Assembly (NCBI RefSeq): GCF_905404315.1
Contig: NC_066266.1
Location: forward strand, 7,137,501 to 7,201,500
Direction of reading: 5' to 3'
Length of the DNA: 64,000 nucleotides
Source: Leptidea sinapis
Taxonomy: Eukaryota > Arthropoda > Insecta > Lepidoptera > Pieridae
In this document: positions 1 to 9,956 of the stretch, piece by piece
Position numbering within the stretch: the stretch's first letter is position 1
Layout: the number at the start of each line of letters is the position of its first letter
Position numbers and translations under genes: made by a program
The notes under the pieces: generated by a model
What the model saw: only the letters and a program-made list of their open reading frames with translations
Told to the model about the DNA's origin: nothing
Database searches by the model: none

Positions 1-667
1 GATGAATGTCTTTCTCGTTGCGTTAAAAAAAAGCCTATATCACTTAACCTGGGTTGCATGCACCATATAAGCTGTTATAGTTAAGGTTTTAATCAAATTT
101 AACGTTAACAGTAACGCTGCCTTTAACTTAGACTGCGGAATGTGTTGCACTATCGTATTCGTTGGTATAGTAAAAAATTAAAAAGTGTAATATCAAGTAA
201 ATATCGGATATTTATTTGAAACTTTTGATAGGTCGCTACTTAGCCATTTAACATTAACAATAGTTACAATTAACAGTTAAAGTTATGACGTCATCTAAGA
301 AAATATTAAATGGTGCAACACATTTTTTCTTAACCAGTACATTAAATGTTTGTTATTGCTAGAGTTAGGTTATGCAACCTTTAGTATTCTACTCAGTTAA
401 ATCATATACTACATTAAGGGTTTTTTAATAAATAATAAGCAAGTTTGAAATAGGAGATTATCTGATGCCCTATTCCAGTTACGGTTCCCGTTTTCGCTCC
501 CGTTCTCAACATAGGCAATAAAAAAACATCTCACAAATCGGGAATTATAGATTTTTCCGGGATAAAATGTAGACTATATCCTTTCATCAAAATCGGTTCA
601 TTAGATCCGTCGTAAAAGCGTAACAAACAAACTTACATTCACATTTATAATATTAGTAGTTATATTA
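1..667. other. AT-rich sequence without a recognised gene
   Basis: No convincing coding frame or known repeat. The only structure seen is a 12-bp inverted pair, AATGTGTTGCAC (139-150) and GTGCAACACATT (313-324), in surroundings rich in TTAAC/GTTAA words. This could be a decayed MITE, but no target duplication is visible. Confidence 0.4.
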
Positions 668-1168
668 GTGTACTTTAGTTATTTTCACAGCATCATGACG
701 TACGGTATATTACTATGGGGTCATGCTGCTGACATTGATATAGTGTTTGCACTGCAAAAGAGAGCTGTTCGTGCTATATATCAGCTTTGTTATAGACAGT
801 CTCTCAAAGAAAAATTTAAAGAAATAAATATTATGACTGTTTATTGTCAGTACATTTATGAAAATTTAATATATGTTCACAAAAATCGTCACCTTTTTGC
901 TCTTAATAGTGATTTTCATTATTATAACACTAGAAATAAGGGATTGCTTGTAACTAATTCTAGTAGGCTTCATAAGATACATAATAGCTTTAAGGGTAAA
1001 TGTATACACTTCTACAATAAAGTCCCAGCCACTGTTCAGGCATTATCTATAAATAAATTTAAATGTTTTATAAAAAAATGGCTTTGTCGTAAATGCTATT
1101 ACTCCACTGCTGAATATCAGGACATCAGGCTGTCCGATCATTTAGATATTCAGCAGACTATATTGTGA
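668..1168 (+). pseudogene. LINE reverse transcriptase, C-terminal fragment (family L1a)
   Basis: Open frame of 166 residues that reads as the part of a non-LTR reverse transcriptase just after the catalytic core. It has the YGILLWGHA segment followed by an ALQKRAVRAI helix, which is the usual thumb-region signature in insect LINEs, then a Lys/Arg/Tyr-rich tail. The catalytic FADD box and everything before it are absent, so this is a 5'-truncated dead copy. The same family gives rise to 5648-5968, 6238-6540 and 28993-29150. The start Met is only the first Met in the frame and has no functional meaning. Confidence 0.75.
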
Positions 1169-1400
1169 TTATTTTATAGCGACTGAACAATATTGTATAT
1201 TTTTATTGAAATGAGCGCAAAAAAAAGAATGCTGGGAGAGTTTCTTGCGCCGCTTCTTCTCTCTCAGAGCGCCATTTGTTTCCGAAGCGGTAGTAGTATC
1301 TAGTAGTATAAGAAATGACATCAAAAAGAATTCTAAAGGAATCAATTTTGAAAAAATAAATGCCTTTTTATGCCTTTTTTTTATAAGACCATTGCACTGG
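1169..1400 (+). repeat. 3' untranslated tail of LINE family L1a
   Basis: Follows the stop of the RT fragment. It contains the block GAGAGTTTCTTGCGCCGC and then CAGAGCGCCATTTG, which recurs at 5848-5900 and 29010-29055, and ends in a T-rich stretch around 'gcctttttatgcc'. The shared end point fits a LINE 3' end. Confidence 0.7.
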
Positions 1401-1469
1401 AGAAATAACTATAAAATTCAGTCACGTAGATTCATACAATCAAATAATATGATTATAATACTCGTGTAG

Positions 1470-1826
1470 ATTTGAATACTAGTAATAGCTTGCGTCAAAT
1501 AATTTTCGCTTTAACAAACTTTCCCATTTGCGGTTTAATACCAACAGCATAACAGAAATATATTAATGTTTGTTCATGATTCGGGTAGGACTAATTCAAA
1601 ACAAAGATAGCCCGCTACGTTTGATCATAACCATGGGCTCGGAACGAATTGTAAATTACTTTGATGTTTGTGGCCATTGAGTATCTGCTAATGCCTTGAG
1701 AAATGGTATTGAGCTTAATGTTAAGTGAGACATTACGTTACGATTACGAAAGGGGTTGTTTCATCGTGCTAGCATTGTTTATATTTTAAAGATTATTTTC
1801 TGGAAATATTGTTATTTTGTAATTTT
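1470..1826. other. no gene or repeat recognised
   Basis: AT-rich sequence between the LINE tail and the inverted tRNA-like unit; nothing supportable was seen in it. Confidence 0.4.
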
Positions 1827-1872
1827 AGAAAACAAAATGAATCAGTTTGAATAAAACGATTTTTGAACACAA

Positions 1873-1945
1873 AAACGATGCGGGACTTCAACTGGCGACC
1901 TCTCTCGTTCCGTGCGAGCGCTCTTACCAACTGAACCAACCGTTC
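1873..1945 (-). repeat. tRNA-like SINE head, left arm of an inverted pair
   Basis: Read on the - strand, this has an A-box-like TGGTTCAGTTGGTAAGAG. The ends GAACGGT and ATCGTTT can pair as a 7-bp acceptor-like stem (one wobble). The B-box is degenerate (CAGTTGAAGTCCC). Together with 2032-2102 it forms an inverted pair about 86 bp apart, and the flanks also share an inverted AGAAAACAAAAT block. Not a functional tRNA, because the T and anticodon arms do not fold properly. Confidence 0.6.
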
Positions 1946-2031
1946 GAGTGACATCTGGTGCAAGGTAGATCTTGTAGATGAAGCTACATTCTGATCATTG
2001 AACAAAGTATACAAGATTTTATCAACGATAC

Positions 2032-2102
2032 GAACGGTTGGCTCAATTGAGAGAGCGTTCAAACGGAACGTGACAGGTTGAGGTTCGAGTCCCGCATCGT
2101 TC
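2032..2102 (+). repeat. tRNA-like SINE head, right arm of an inverted pair
   Basis: It has an A-box TGGCTCAATTGAG, a perfect B-box GGTTCGAGTCC, and acceptor-like ends GAACGGT / ATCGTTC that pair over 7 bp. The anticodon arm would be CGTTC-AAACG-GAACG, with a 5-nt rather than 7-nt loop, so it cannot be an ordinary tRNA. It is followed by a tail (ATAAAATTTTGTTTTC, to about 2134). The B-box half plus this tail recurs inside the Helitron at 43677-44126, showing that the unit has been mobile. Confidence 0.6.
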
Positions 2103-2414
2103 ATAAAATTTTGTTTTCTGTTTTATTTGTGTAATTAATCCCAGAAGTGATGGTTATCTCTTTAAAAACAACAAATTGTTAACCATTTTTGAAGTGAAAA
2201 CTTCTTTCTATCTAACATCGGTCTAGTTTCTCGTGCCTCTCTATCGCTTGTTCCTCTCTCTCGCTCGCACGCTCGGTTTAAACGGAACGTGACACTTTTT
2301 CGTGCGTGCAGCCAGCGTTCATCGAATTATAAGACGTTATCACATCAAAAGTATTTAAAATTACATCGATTATATTATAATAACATTATGCAATAGTAAC
2401 CTTTTGTGTCCAAA

Positions 2415-2735
2415 TCCAAATTCAAATATTTTTATTCAAAATGGGATATAAAATCACATATTGAAAGTCATAAACTACCACCTATTCCAAAAGGTATGCC
2501 TCAGACCTGAGAATTACGGGGCGTAACAAACTCAGCGGACTACTTTCTTTATATAAGAATATGGTTACAATGTAAAATCGTACAATAAGATTTATTATTT
2601 AATAGCCTGTGGGTGGTCGCTTAATTCTCAATCAGTGGTATCATTAAGAAAGTCATTTATATTATATTAACCTTTACCACACAAAGGCTTTTTAACAATT
2701 CCTTTTGATTTCGTAATACTTAACATCGTGGTTAT
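2415..2735 (+). repeat. interspersed repeat A
   Basis: Begins AATTCAAATATTTTTATTC and contains 'cctcagacctgag' and 'acaaactcagcgg'. Similar copies lie at 17880-18130 and 21950-22080, with a short inverted piece at 28310-28370. Probably the 3' end of a non-LTR retrotransposon; no coding capacity seen. Confidence 0.6.
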
Positions 2736-2936
2736 GACAGTTTCTAGCAAATTCACTTAAGTGCCCATGTACCTACATACATAACATTATTAAGAATATA
2801 TTGATCTGTAAATCTGTTTCGATTCTTAAATTGGTTATAAGTAATATATAAAATATATTTAGGAATTATGAACATGAAATATGAAAAAACGTGCGTAGGA
2901 GAACTTAAGTCATCGAAACAGCCTAAATGATTGCGA

Positions 2937-3172
2937 AACTGAAGTGGCAGTGGGCAGGGCACATAGTTTGCCGGTGGGGCAGTAAAGTCCTCGAATGGCG
3001 ACCACGTACCGGAAGACGCAGTTTTGGTAGGCCCCCCACAAAATGGACCAACAATCTGGTCAAGATTGGCGGAACACGTTGGATAAGGTCAGCGCAGGAT
3101 TGATCGTCATGGAGATCTTTGGGGGAGCCCTTTGTCCAGCAATGGCCGTCTCCAGGTGATGATGATGATGAG
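2937..3172 (+). pseudogene. LINE C-terminal tail (RTE-like family R), ends in GATGATG
   Basis: Broken frames encode a tail of the type 'LKWQWAGH...GRPPTKWT...', widespread in lepidopteran LINEs. The nucleotide block ATCTTTGGGGGAGCCCTTTG is followed by a short (GATGAT) run, the usual 3' end of these elements. Other copies: 16259-16420, 16509-16705 (-) and 57583-57795. Confidence 0.65.
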
Positions 3173-3281
3173 AATATTTGTGTGTTTTCCATAAGTACCG
3201 TCAAAACACCTTTTAACTGCTCATTTTCATAATTTATTTGCATAGTCTTGCGGCTCCAGTAATAAACGTTTAAACGTTTAG

Positions 3282-3580
3282 CCGTTCCCAATATTTAGTC
3301 AATCTCTTACTTGAGATAAAAATCGAAAGTATCGTTGACTTTTCTGTTCTAATAAACTTATCGACGGTAACTCACCTTATCCGTACACGTTGTCTGTGGG
3401 ACGACGTATAGCTCACTAGCGATAGAAGTTTGTATGGAAATTTCAATTCACGCGTCCCAATATAAGGCGATAAGTATGACTTATCGGGTATATTAGGACA
3501 GCTTCAGATTATTGACTGCTAATTACTGATAGTAGAAGGTAGTAATTTATCTCTATCTGTAGATAGTATATTGGGAACGG
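3282..3580. mobile_element. MITE family P (TIR CCGTTCCCAATA)
   Basis: The ends CCGTTCCCAATA and TATTGGGAACGG are perfect inverted repeats about 300 bp apart. The body is non-coding. Nearly the same sequence, with the same ends, is at 56512-56805, and a copy lacking its right end is at 16771-17042. The superfamily is not clear; no target duplication could be fixed. Confidence 0.75.
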
Positions 3581-3827
3581 CCGTAAGACTGTCGTCAATC
3601 TCTTTATTAGTAATACGGACATTGTTAGCAATATCCGCTCGAGACAGTTGTTTCAGCCTGTTATTTCGACACCAGCTATTAGAATGGCCGCAGACCACAT
3701 TCAAACATTTAATAATATGCTATGTTACTTCGTTTTACAATCACTTTGAAAGTCCTATAATTATGGAGTTTCATTTATAAATAAAAATCAATGTGAATAA
3801 TATACTTGTGAAGAGTTTTATAAGATA

Positions 3828-4190
3828 CTAGTCGACCCAACAGACGTTGTTCTGTATATAATAAATAAAATAATGTTTTTTATTAATTTGTCAATAATAT
3901 ATCATAACATCAAGAATTATTTCGTAAAATATCCTCACTGTTGTCGTAATGAAATTGTTTCACAGCACAACTGTCAAACCGTGCGTCAATAAATTCTCAC
4001 ATAGAAAATATGTCCATACAAAACAAATGTCGGACGACGGGGGACACATCAATGGAAAAACAAAATTGTTGTTTTTATTTAATTCCGAACACTTTCATAT
4101 TTATTCACCTTTTAAACCTTCCCTGGACTTCCACAAATAGTTCAAGACCAAAATTAGCCAAATCGGTCCAGCCGTTCTCGAGTTTTACAA
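3828..4190 (-). mobile_element. non-autonomous Helitron, family H1
   Basis: Reads in reverse from CTAG (3828-3831) through the common H1 3' end (GACCCAACAGACGTTGTTC on +) to the H1 5' region (GGTCCAGCCGTTCTCGAG). The 5' terminus itself is degraded. Sister copies: 18484-18859 and 42179-42576. The small open frames at 3949-4204 are accidents of this repeat. Confidence 0.75.
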
Positions 4191-4369
4191 AATATTACAT
4201 TTAATTTAGATAGCAAATTACCTGTAATTAAAAGAAACTTATTGTTAGTGTATAGCTGATGCCGATACTTTATGAATATAAGTTTATAATATTTTTTTTT
4301 CACAATATTCATATTGATCTTTAAAGTTTATATTTTTTATCAAAGAGAATTTAAACACTACGTTGAAAT

Positions 4370-4740
4370 CAAATCAAATCAGTTTATTCACGTAGATCAC
4401 GGAAATGACACTTATGAATGTGAAAAAAAAAAGTTTATTGAATCTACCGCTACTTCGTAAAGGGTTGAGCTAATGAGAAGAAGTAGCAAGAAACTCATTG
4501 CCACTCTATTATATCAAGATTTACATTTAAGTACATCGATTTACAAATCATTTCAAATTACAATACAATATGTAAAATGATGCAACAGACACACTCAAAC
4601 GTCAAATAGTCAATGTCTTACACGAGTAAGTTAAAAAAATAAATCTAAATTAATACAAAAGTTATTGAGTACAGTAGCTGCGTCATCCACATACACCATA
4701 AATAAATAAAGGTATTCTGTGAGCATTTTATAAGCGATTA
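4370..4740 (-). repeat. LINE 3' end, family X
   Basis: On the - strand this matches 21195-21430 and 47455-47635: 'aatgatttgtaaatcgat', a GAGTGGCAATGAGTTTCTTG block, and a terminal run of TTTGATTTGATTT. Non-coding; interpreted as a retrotransposon 3' end because all copies share the terminus. Confidence 0.55.
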
Positions 4741-4744
4741 TAAA

Positions 4745-5074
4745 TAAATAAATATGTATTTATCCATACATATAAGATATACACAATAACTTTTAAGATT
4801 CTGAAATTCATGTTCATTTCTAATCACCAAGTCCCATTGACATTTTTCAGTGTCAATGGACACTGAGTTAAAACTACTGACCTCTAGTCTCTACTGTATA
4901 CTATACCACTGGACTGGCGGCTGTCAAAGTGCTTTTGTGCCACTTTGATATTCACCATTTTGGCGTTGTTGGCCATATAGCGAGAGTCTGTGGTACTAAA
5001 ACTAGTGATGACAACTTCAGCAAATATCGATAGATGTTAGGAAAATATATACAACAAAAATTGTGTATCATTAC
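4745..5074. other. no gene or repeat recognised
   Basis: AT-rich sequence with no frame or repeat that I can support. Confidence 0.35.
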
Positions 5075-5240
5075 GGGGAAGCGTACGAAGAATACTGGCA
5101 GCATTGCCGCGTTGGATAGCTAGTCTGAAACTAAATTGAAATTAATAATTTTATTGTTTTTAAACATTAAATTTAAAATTTTATTACTAAAAGTACAAAG
5201 TTTTCACTTCTATCGGCAGTCACTAAAACGGCTAATTTTT
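5075..5240 (-). repeat. fragment of family T LINE tail plus repeat W
   Basis: 5076-5122 is the inverse of the AATGCTGCCAGTATTC block that ends the family T copy at 17224-17449. It is followed by AT-rich repeat W (GTTTTCACTTCTATCGGCAG), which recurs at 51895-52005. Confidence 0.5.
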
Positions 5241-5647
5241 TATAAATTTATATCACTTCAGGCAATGACTTCAGGCATATAACATGTGAGGACTTCGTTG
5301 TCCAATCAATGGCCATTATGAAAGTTTTAATTAATCAAAAAAAGCACCCCATTCAAACATGTAATATAGTTTAAGTAACTAAAATAAACTATCAAATATT
5401 TCGTAACATATTAAGAACATTGAATTATAAAGTTTCATTAACTTTTAGTATAGTTCGTGCGAAAGACATTAAGCGTTTATTTTACAAGTTTTATTACAGC
5501 ATTATATTCCATTGTTGAGAGATTTTTGTGATTTATTAGTATTAGCAACACACAAACTAATGTTAGCTTAAGTTTGTGAAGACAATTGTAGAATATTTAT
5601 GTGGTAGTGTAAAGTAGAATATTGTTGTTAGTAAATGTTTGACCTTT
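5241..5647. other. no gene or repeat recognised
   Basis: Low-complexity AT-rich DNA without a supportable frame. Confidence 0.35.
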
Positions 5648-5968
5648 ACAGCCACTGTTCAGGCACTATCTATAAATAAATTTAAATGTTTTAAAAAAAT
5701 GGCTCTGTTGTAAACCCTGTCACTCCACAGCTGAATATCTAAGTGATCGGACAGCCTGGGACTAGATTATAATTATTTTATAGCGATAGAAATGACTGTA
5801 CAATATTGTATATTTTTATTGAAAAGAGCGCAAAAAACAATAATGCTGGGAGAGTTTCTTGCGCCGCTTCTTCTCTCTCAGAGCGCCATTTGTTTCCTAA
5901 ACGGTAGACATCAAAAAAAAATCTAAAGGAATCAATTTCGAGAATATAAATGCCTTTTTATGCCTTTT
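5648..5968 (+). mobile_element. 5'-truncated LINE family L1a copy
   Basis: Begins inside the RT tail (GCCACTGTTCAGGCACTATC, as at 1027) and runs through the same 3' UTR to the T-rich end. The frame is broken. Dead on arrival by 5' truncation, the usual outcome of target-primed reverse transcription. Confidence 0.75.
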
Positions 5969-6007
5969 AGCCATGTTGAAATGAACACTAGGTACTATTG
6001 AATGGTT

Positions 6008-6216
6008 TCTATAATAATATATTGTTCGTTTGCATTGAATAGGCTCCTAAACTACTGAACTGATTCGAATAATTCTTCACTCTTGGAAAGCTACACTATC
6101 CCCGGGTGAAATAGGCTGTATATTATTTTGAAAGATATTAGGGATCCTTACTGGAAGTACAATAGGAAGCCAAGGTGTAAAAAAATGTACGCGGACGATG
6201 TCACGGTTTCTGCTAG
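6008..6216 (+). mobile_element. short non-autonomous Helitron, family H5
   Basis: Starts TCTATAATAATATATTG and ends with a degraded CGCGGACGATGTCACGG hairpin followed by CTAG (6213-6216). The intact form of this 3' hairpin is seen at 49991-50019. Its end is only about 20 bp from the next LINE fragment. Confidence 0.6.
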
Positions 6217-6237
6217 TACATAATGTATGGCTTATGT

Positions 6238-6540
6238 CCTGTAATGGAAATGCAGCCGATATTGATACCATTATTGCACTGCAGAAGAGTAGCCCTCTTC
6301 TTCTCTTTCTCTCCTCTGCCGATATTTATAACCTAAGTCTAAAATCATTAAGAGCAAAATTGAAAGAAATCGACATTTTAACTGTTGCCTTTTAATATAT
6401 TGTAGTTAACAATGTTATGTTTGTACATAGGCACATAAGCGAATTTTCTAGAAAATGTTATAAATATAATAAAACTTGTTTTTCCTACTACTCGCTCAAG
6501 TCGAGTTCGTAAGTCTTTGGTGGGCGAATGCAATGTATAT
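6238..6540 (+). pseudogene. LINE family L1a RT fragment, second region
   Basis: Encodes NAADIDTIIALQK, matching HAADIDIVFALQK in the copy at 668-1168, then LRAKLKEIDILTV (LKEKFKEINIMTV in that copy). Frames are broken by an insertion around 6290-6330 and by stops. A dead LINE fragment. Confidence 0.65.
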
Positions 6541-6545
6541 AATAT

Positions 6546-6683
6546 CCCCCTTATTCAGAATAGTCTGCTTACTTAAAGCATTGCTAATTCTCACTCTGTC
6601 TTCTTCTATTGACCTAAGTCAGAATGAGGAAAAAGACTCCTAAGCGGCTATTTAAAGTTGGCGGACCATTATGAATAAGGGGG
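6546..6683. mobile_element. 138-bp MITE with CCCCCTTATTCA ends
   Basis: The left end CCCCCTTATTCAGAAT and the right end ATGAATAAGGGGG are inverted repeats, and further internal matches extend the arms (TAGTCTGC / GCGGACC). Flanked on both sides by TAT (6543-6545 and 6684-6686), a likely 3-bp target duplication of the kind made by PIF/Harbinger-type elements. Confidence 0.65.
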
Positions 6684-6873
6684 TATGACTTTACAAAACG
6701 ATCGAGATACGAGTAAGAGCGAATGGCGATGCGACCGGCGAAATTTACCAAGCGAATCGCGCGGGCGACTGTAAACAAATGTATGAATCAGCAGCCCAGC
6801 TACCTCTCTAAGAAAAAAGCGATTCACTCGATTGTATGAAACGTGCAGTCATTGAAAGATTGACAGATAACGG

Positions 6874-7835
6874 CAGGGCTAAATTTAAACTTAATGCCGC
6901 CCCAGGGCACCGGAAAAAAATCCGCCCGAATACTGAAATTTTACATAAACGTACAGTTTATATATTTTATTTTTTAAAACTAAAATAACTAATTTATTGC
7001 AGAAACTTTATGATATGTTATATATTCTAAAAACATGAATAAATATTTGTTTTTGTCTAACAATTTTATTTATTTAACATTCCCTTTGCTTCTATTAAGT
7101 ATCTTAAATATTCACCTCTATTTCGAATTCCTGACATATATAATAAGAAATTTTCTTCCGTCGACATTTTCAACTTATCACGTCTGAGGTTCAAAAAACT
7201 GATATTAAACTGTTTAAATTGCAGGAGTTAATCATCAGTATATTCAGGATAAATTATTAGTCTCACATCGTAATTTAAACATTATATTCGAACACTCACA
7301 TTCACTCACACCACTCACATTCACTCACACCACTCACATTCACTCACACTACTCACATTCACTCACACTACTCACACCACACAACCTACTCACCGTTTCA
7401 GTTACTCAATATGGATACGATTTCTTCTTTTCTTTCTATTTAATTTTTTCTAGTATTTTTCGTTTTTGTCTTAAACTACTTTGTCACATACTTATTGTAC
7501 TGTTAATAGTATTCCTTTTAATTGGCGTATCTATTCTGTATAATTTTTAATATACTCTTTTCATTTTGTTAGCTGTAAGGAATCATAAATAAATAAAATA
7601 AATAAATAAATAAATTTGGCACTAAGGGTGACTCATAATTATATTACATCGATTTTTTCACAGGCAAACACGTCCCACTTTTTGAATTGCGAATTGATCG
7701 ATTAAACAGAATTAATTAATTATATTGACCAAACTTAATCACTAACAAATTTTTTTCCCTTTAAAATTTTGCCGCCCTAAAAAATTTGCCGCCCTGGGCA
7801 CTTGCGCAACAGCCCCTAGTGTAAATCCATCGCTG
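6874..7835. mobile_element. non-autonomous hAT-type element, 962 bp, 8-bp TSD
   Basis: Flanked by a perfect 8-bp duplication GATAACGG (6866-6873 and 7836-7843). The ends CAGGGCTAAATTTAAAC and GTAAATCCATCGCTG are imperfect inverted repeats starting with CAG, and subterminal inverted GCCGCCC/GGGCGGC-type blocks are present. No transposase is encoded. It sits inside MITE family B, and removing one duplication restores that repeat, which confirms the boundaries. Confidence 0.85.
7288..7390 (+). repeat. minisatellite, about 20-bp unit CACTCACATTCACTCACAC
   Basis: About four to five units in direct repeat, with small variants (CACACTA for CACACCA). Lies inside the hAT element at 6874-7835, so it expanded within the transposon body. 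Confidence 0.85.
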
Positions 7836-8187
7836 GATAACGGCTATAATCTTGAAGAAAGCGGAGATAGACGAAATCCACCACGTTTTAAGCAACTGTT
7901 CGCTTTCAAACTTAGCCGGATTATACTTCGTAGCCAATCGCCAAACTGAAATTACAACTATTTCAAACTTATGTTAAATGACTGCACGTTTCATACTAAA
8001 CTCAATTTCAATTATTTATCTCCTTTTATTACGTAGTATTTACATCCTGTTTGTGAATCAGTACGGCGCAAGCCACGGAGTCGAGCGGTTGTTTTCAGCG
8101 AGATTAAAATGCATTGTGAAACTCTCATTTCCAAAGTACTGGGCTACGCCAGCTATTTAAGAATAAAATCGGAGGTTTCGATACTTT

Positions 8188-8504
8188 TCTAATATATAAA
8201 ATTCTCGTGTCATGGTGTTAAACATTGAACTCCTCTGAAACGGCTTGACCGATTGTAATGAAATTTTGAGTGCATATTGGGTAGGTCTGAGAATCGGACA
8301 ACATCTATTTTTCATCCCCCTAAATGTTAAGGGTGGTCCACACGAATTTTTGTTTTAATTTTTTTACATTTTTTTTAATTTGTTTGATTATGAGTCAGCA
8401 TTAAAAAGTACATACAACTTCAAACTTTCACCCATCTACGATCATAAGTTACTTTTGTATCGCGATTTTAATATCGGCAATACAACGTTTGCTGGGTCTG
8501 CTAG
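8188..8504 (+). mobile_element. non-autonomous Helitron, family H2
   Basis: Starts TCTAATATATAAAATTCTCG and ends ACGTTTGCTGGGTCTGCTAG, followed by T, as expected for Helitrons (5' TC, 3' CTAG). Body includes CAACTTCAAACTTTC and 'tacgatc'. Sister copies: 15213-15605, 54482-54910, 56121-56420. Confidence 0.8.
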
Positions 8505-8823
8505 TATTGCTCTAAAAATTTTCTGCAAACATTCTGTACTTCTCGATCTTCTTGTGAAATTCCCCATCTATACCCCGATTACTTTTCAAATTATATACTA
8601 CAACCATTTCTTCCAAATATTACATTTCCAACTAAAAAACTTTTCTAAGCAATATCGAAATAACTTTGACAAGACGTCGCTCTCGGACTAAATGGTCGCG
8701 GCGCGGTGGCGAACGTTTCTCCCCGTGGCCTTCAAACTGTTTCGCGCGGATGGACGCCCCTCTCACCGTTTTGCTGTTCGCACCGCAAATCCCCGTTTTT
8801 TTAAATTAAATAATAATAAATAA

Positions 8824-9120
8824 AGGACGAGACGAGGACGACGTTCAGCTGATGGTCATTGATACGCCATGCGTTACAATGCACTGCAGTTCTGGATTCT
8901 TGAAAACCCCAAAAACTCTGAGCGTCACCACAACTGTGCTCGTCACCTTGAGACATAAGATGTTAATCTCATTTGGCCAGTAATTTCACTAGTTACGGCG
9001 CCCTTCAGACCAAAACGTTACTATGATTACACATTACTGCTTCACGTTAGAAATAGGTGCCGTTATGGTACCCATAATTTATCCGGCATCCTGTGCAAAT
9101 GAGCCTCCCACTGGTAAAAC
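8824..9120 (+). repeat. interspersed repeat S
   Basis: Contains ACGTTCAGCTGATGG, 'ttctggattcttgaaaac', 'gagacataagatg' and CAGTAATTTCACTAG, and ends GAGCCTCCCACTGGTAAA. Seven more copies lie in the window (9492, 19753, 26276, 38730, 43017-, 47671, 55461-). Non-coding and of uniform layout, so a MITE- or SINE-like element; I cannot name the family. Confidence 0.75.
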
Positions 9121-9491
9121 TTTGCGGTCCCCGTGGCCAGGCCGTAAGATAAAGGCAAAAAGTTTTCAATTTGGAATAAACTTTACTTCGCGTTTATTAA
9201 TAATAAAGAATAAGATTAACAAAATGAACATAACACATCAAAAAAGGATTAGGATAGCTACAAATCCCACGCTGACTTTAAATGTGTTGACCAACCAAGT
9301 TGACCTGTTGACAGCAGCCGACAACGATCAACACAATCCCTTTTATTTAAAGGGTAACATTGACTTAAAAGTGGCTGTTTGAGCATAGAGTAAAAGACTT
9401 AAATTATAATTTGAAAATTTGTTATTCGAAGAAAATATTTAAGTATTTTGTTTTGCAAATGTGTATTAGCTTTTCTAGGGAACAGAGTTTT

Positions 9492-9746
9492 ATTTTTATG
9501 AAAATACGGGCTGAGATGGGCAGAACGTTCACCTGATGGTGATTGATACGCCCTGCCCATTTCTACATAGTGCCGCACAGGATTCTTGAAAAACCCAAAA
9601 ATTCTGTTAAGTCTCATTTGCCCAGTAATTTCACTAGCTACGGCACCCTTCAGACCGAAACACTGTAATGCTTCACGGCAGAAATAGGCGCCGTTGTGGT
9701 ACCAATAATCTGGCCGGCATCCAATGCAAAGGAGCCTCTCACTGGT
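9492..9746 (+). repeat. interspersed repeat S, second copy
   Basis: Same order of blocks as 8824-9120 but with a deletion around the 'ttctgagcggcac' region. Ends in AGGAGCCTCTCACTGGTG and lies about 40 bp from the poly(A)-like end of the LINE at 9785. Confidence 0.75.
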
Positions 9747-9784
9747 GTTATTATCATTTTAATTCGATGATATATAAAATAGAT

Positions 9785-9956
9785 TTTATTTTTATTTATT
9801 TATTCAATGAACAAAATTATCTTAATATATATAATAATAGAGACAAACTCGCAAAACCTCTAAGGTTTATGTGCGAGCGGTAAGTTCGCATTACAATACT
9901 TGTTTTAATTACATAAGACTTAATATAGCATATAGTAGTATTATTAAAAATATACG
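9785..9956 (-). repeat. 3' UTR and AATAAATAAATA tail of the LINE
   Basis: On the - strand the sequence after the RT stop ends in a run of AATAAATAAATAAAAATAAA, a typical simple-repeat LINE tail. The block AAGGTTTATGTGCGAGCG (+ strand) resembles GTAGGTTTATGTGTGG at 48233, beside the related copy. Confidence 0.6.

Larger units (their letters stand above)
6800..8065 (+). mobile_element. MITE family B, split by a hAT insertion
   Basis: The two halves (6800-6873 and 7836-8065) together match the uninterrupted copy at 46350-46636. The left half has AAGCGATTCACTCGATTG and GAAACGTGCAGTCATTG; the right half has 'ggctataatcttg', a GACTGCACGTTTCAT block and TTACGTAGTATT. The internal GAAACGTGCAGT / ACTGCACGTTTC inverted pair is characteristic of the family. 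Confidence 0.75.

Noticed and set aside
2032..2102. A functional tRNA gene
   Set aside because: A- and B-boxes and acceptor ends are good, but the anticodon loop would have 5 nt and the T stem does not pair; an inverted relative and a truncated mobile copy point to a SINE.
7288..7390. Telomere-like or CRISPR-like repeat
   Set aside because: A simple 20-bp minisatellite within a hAT element; the insect telomere word TTAGG is not repeated here.
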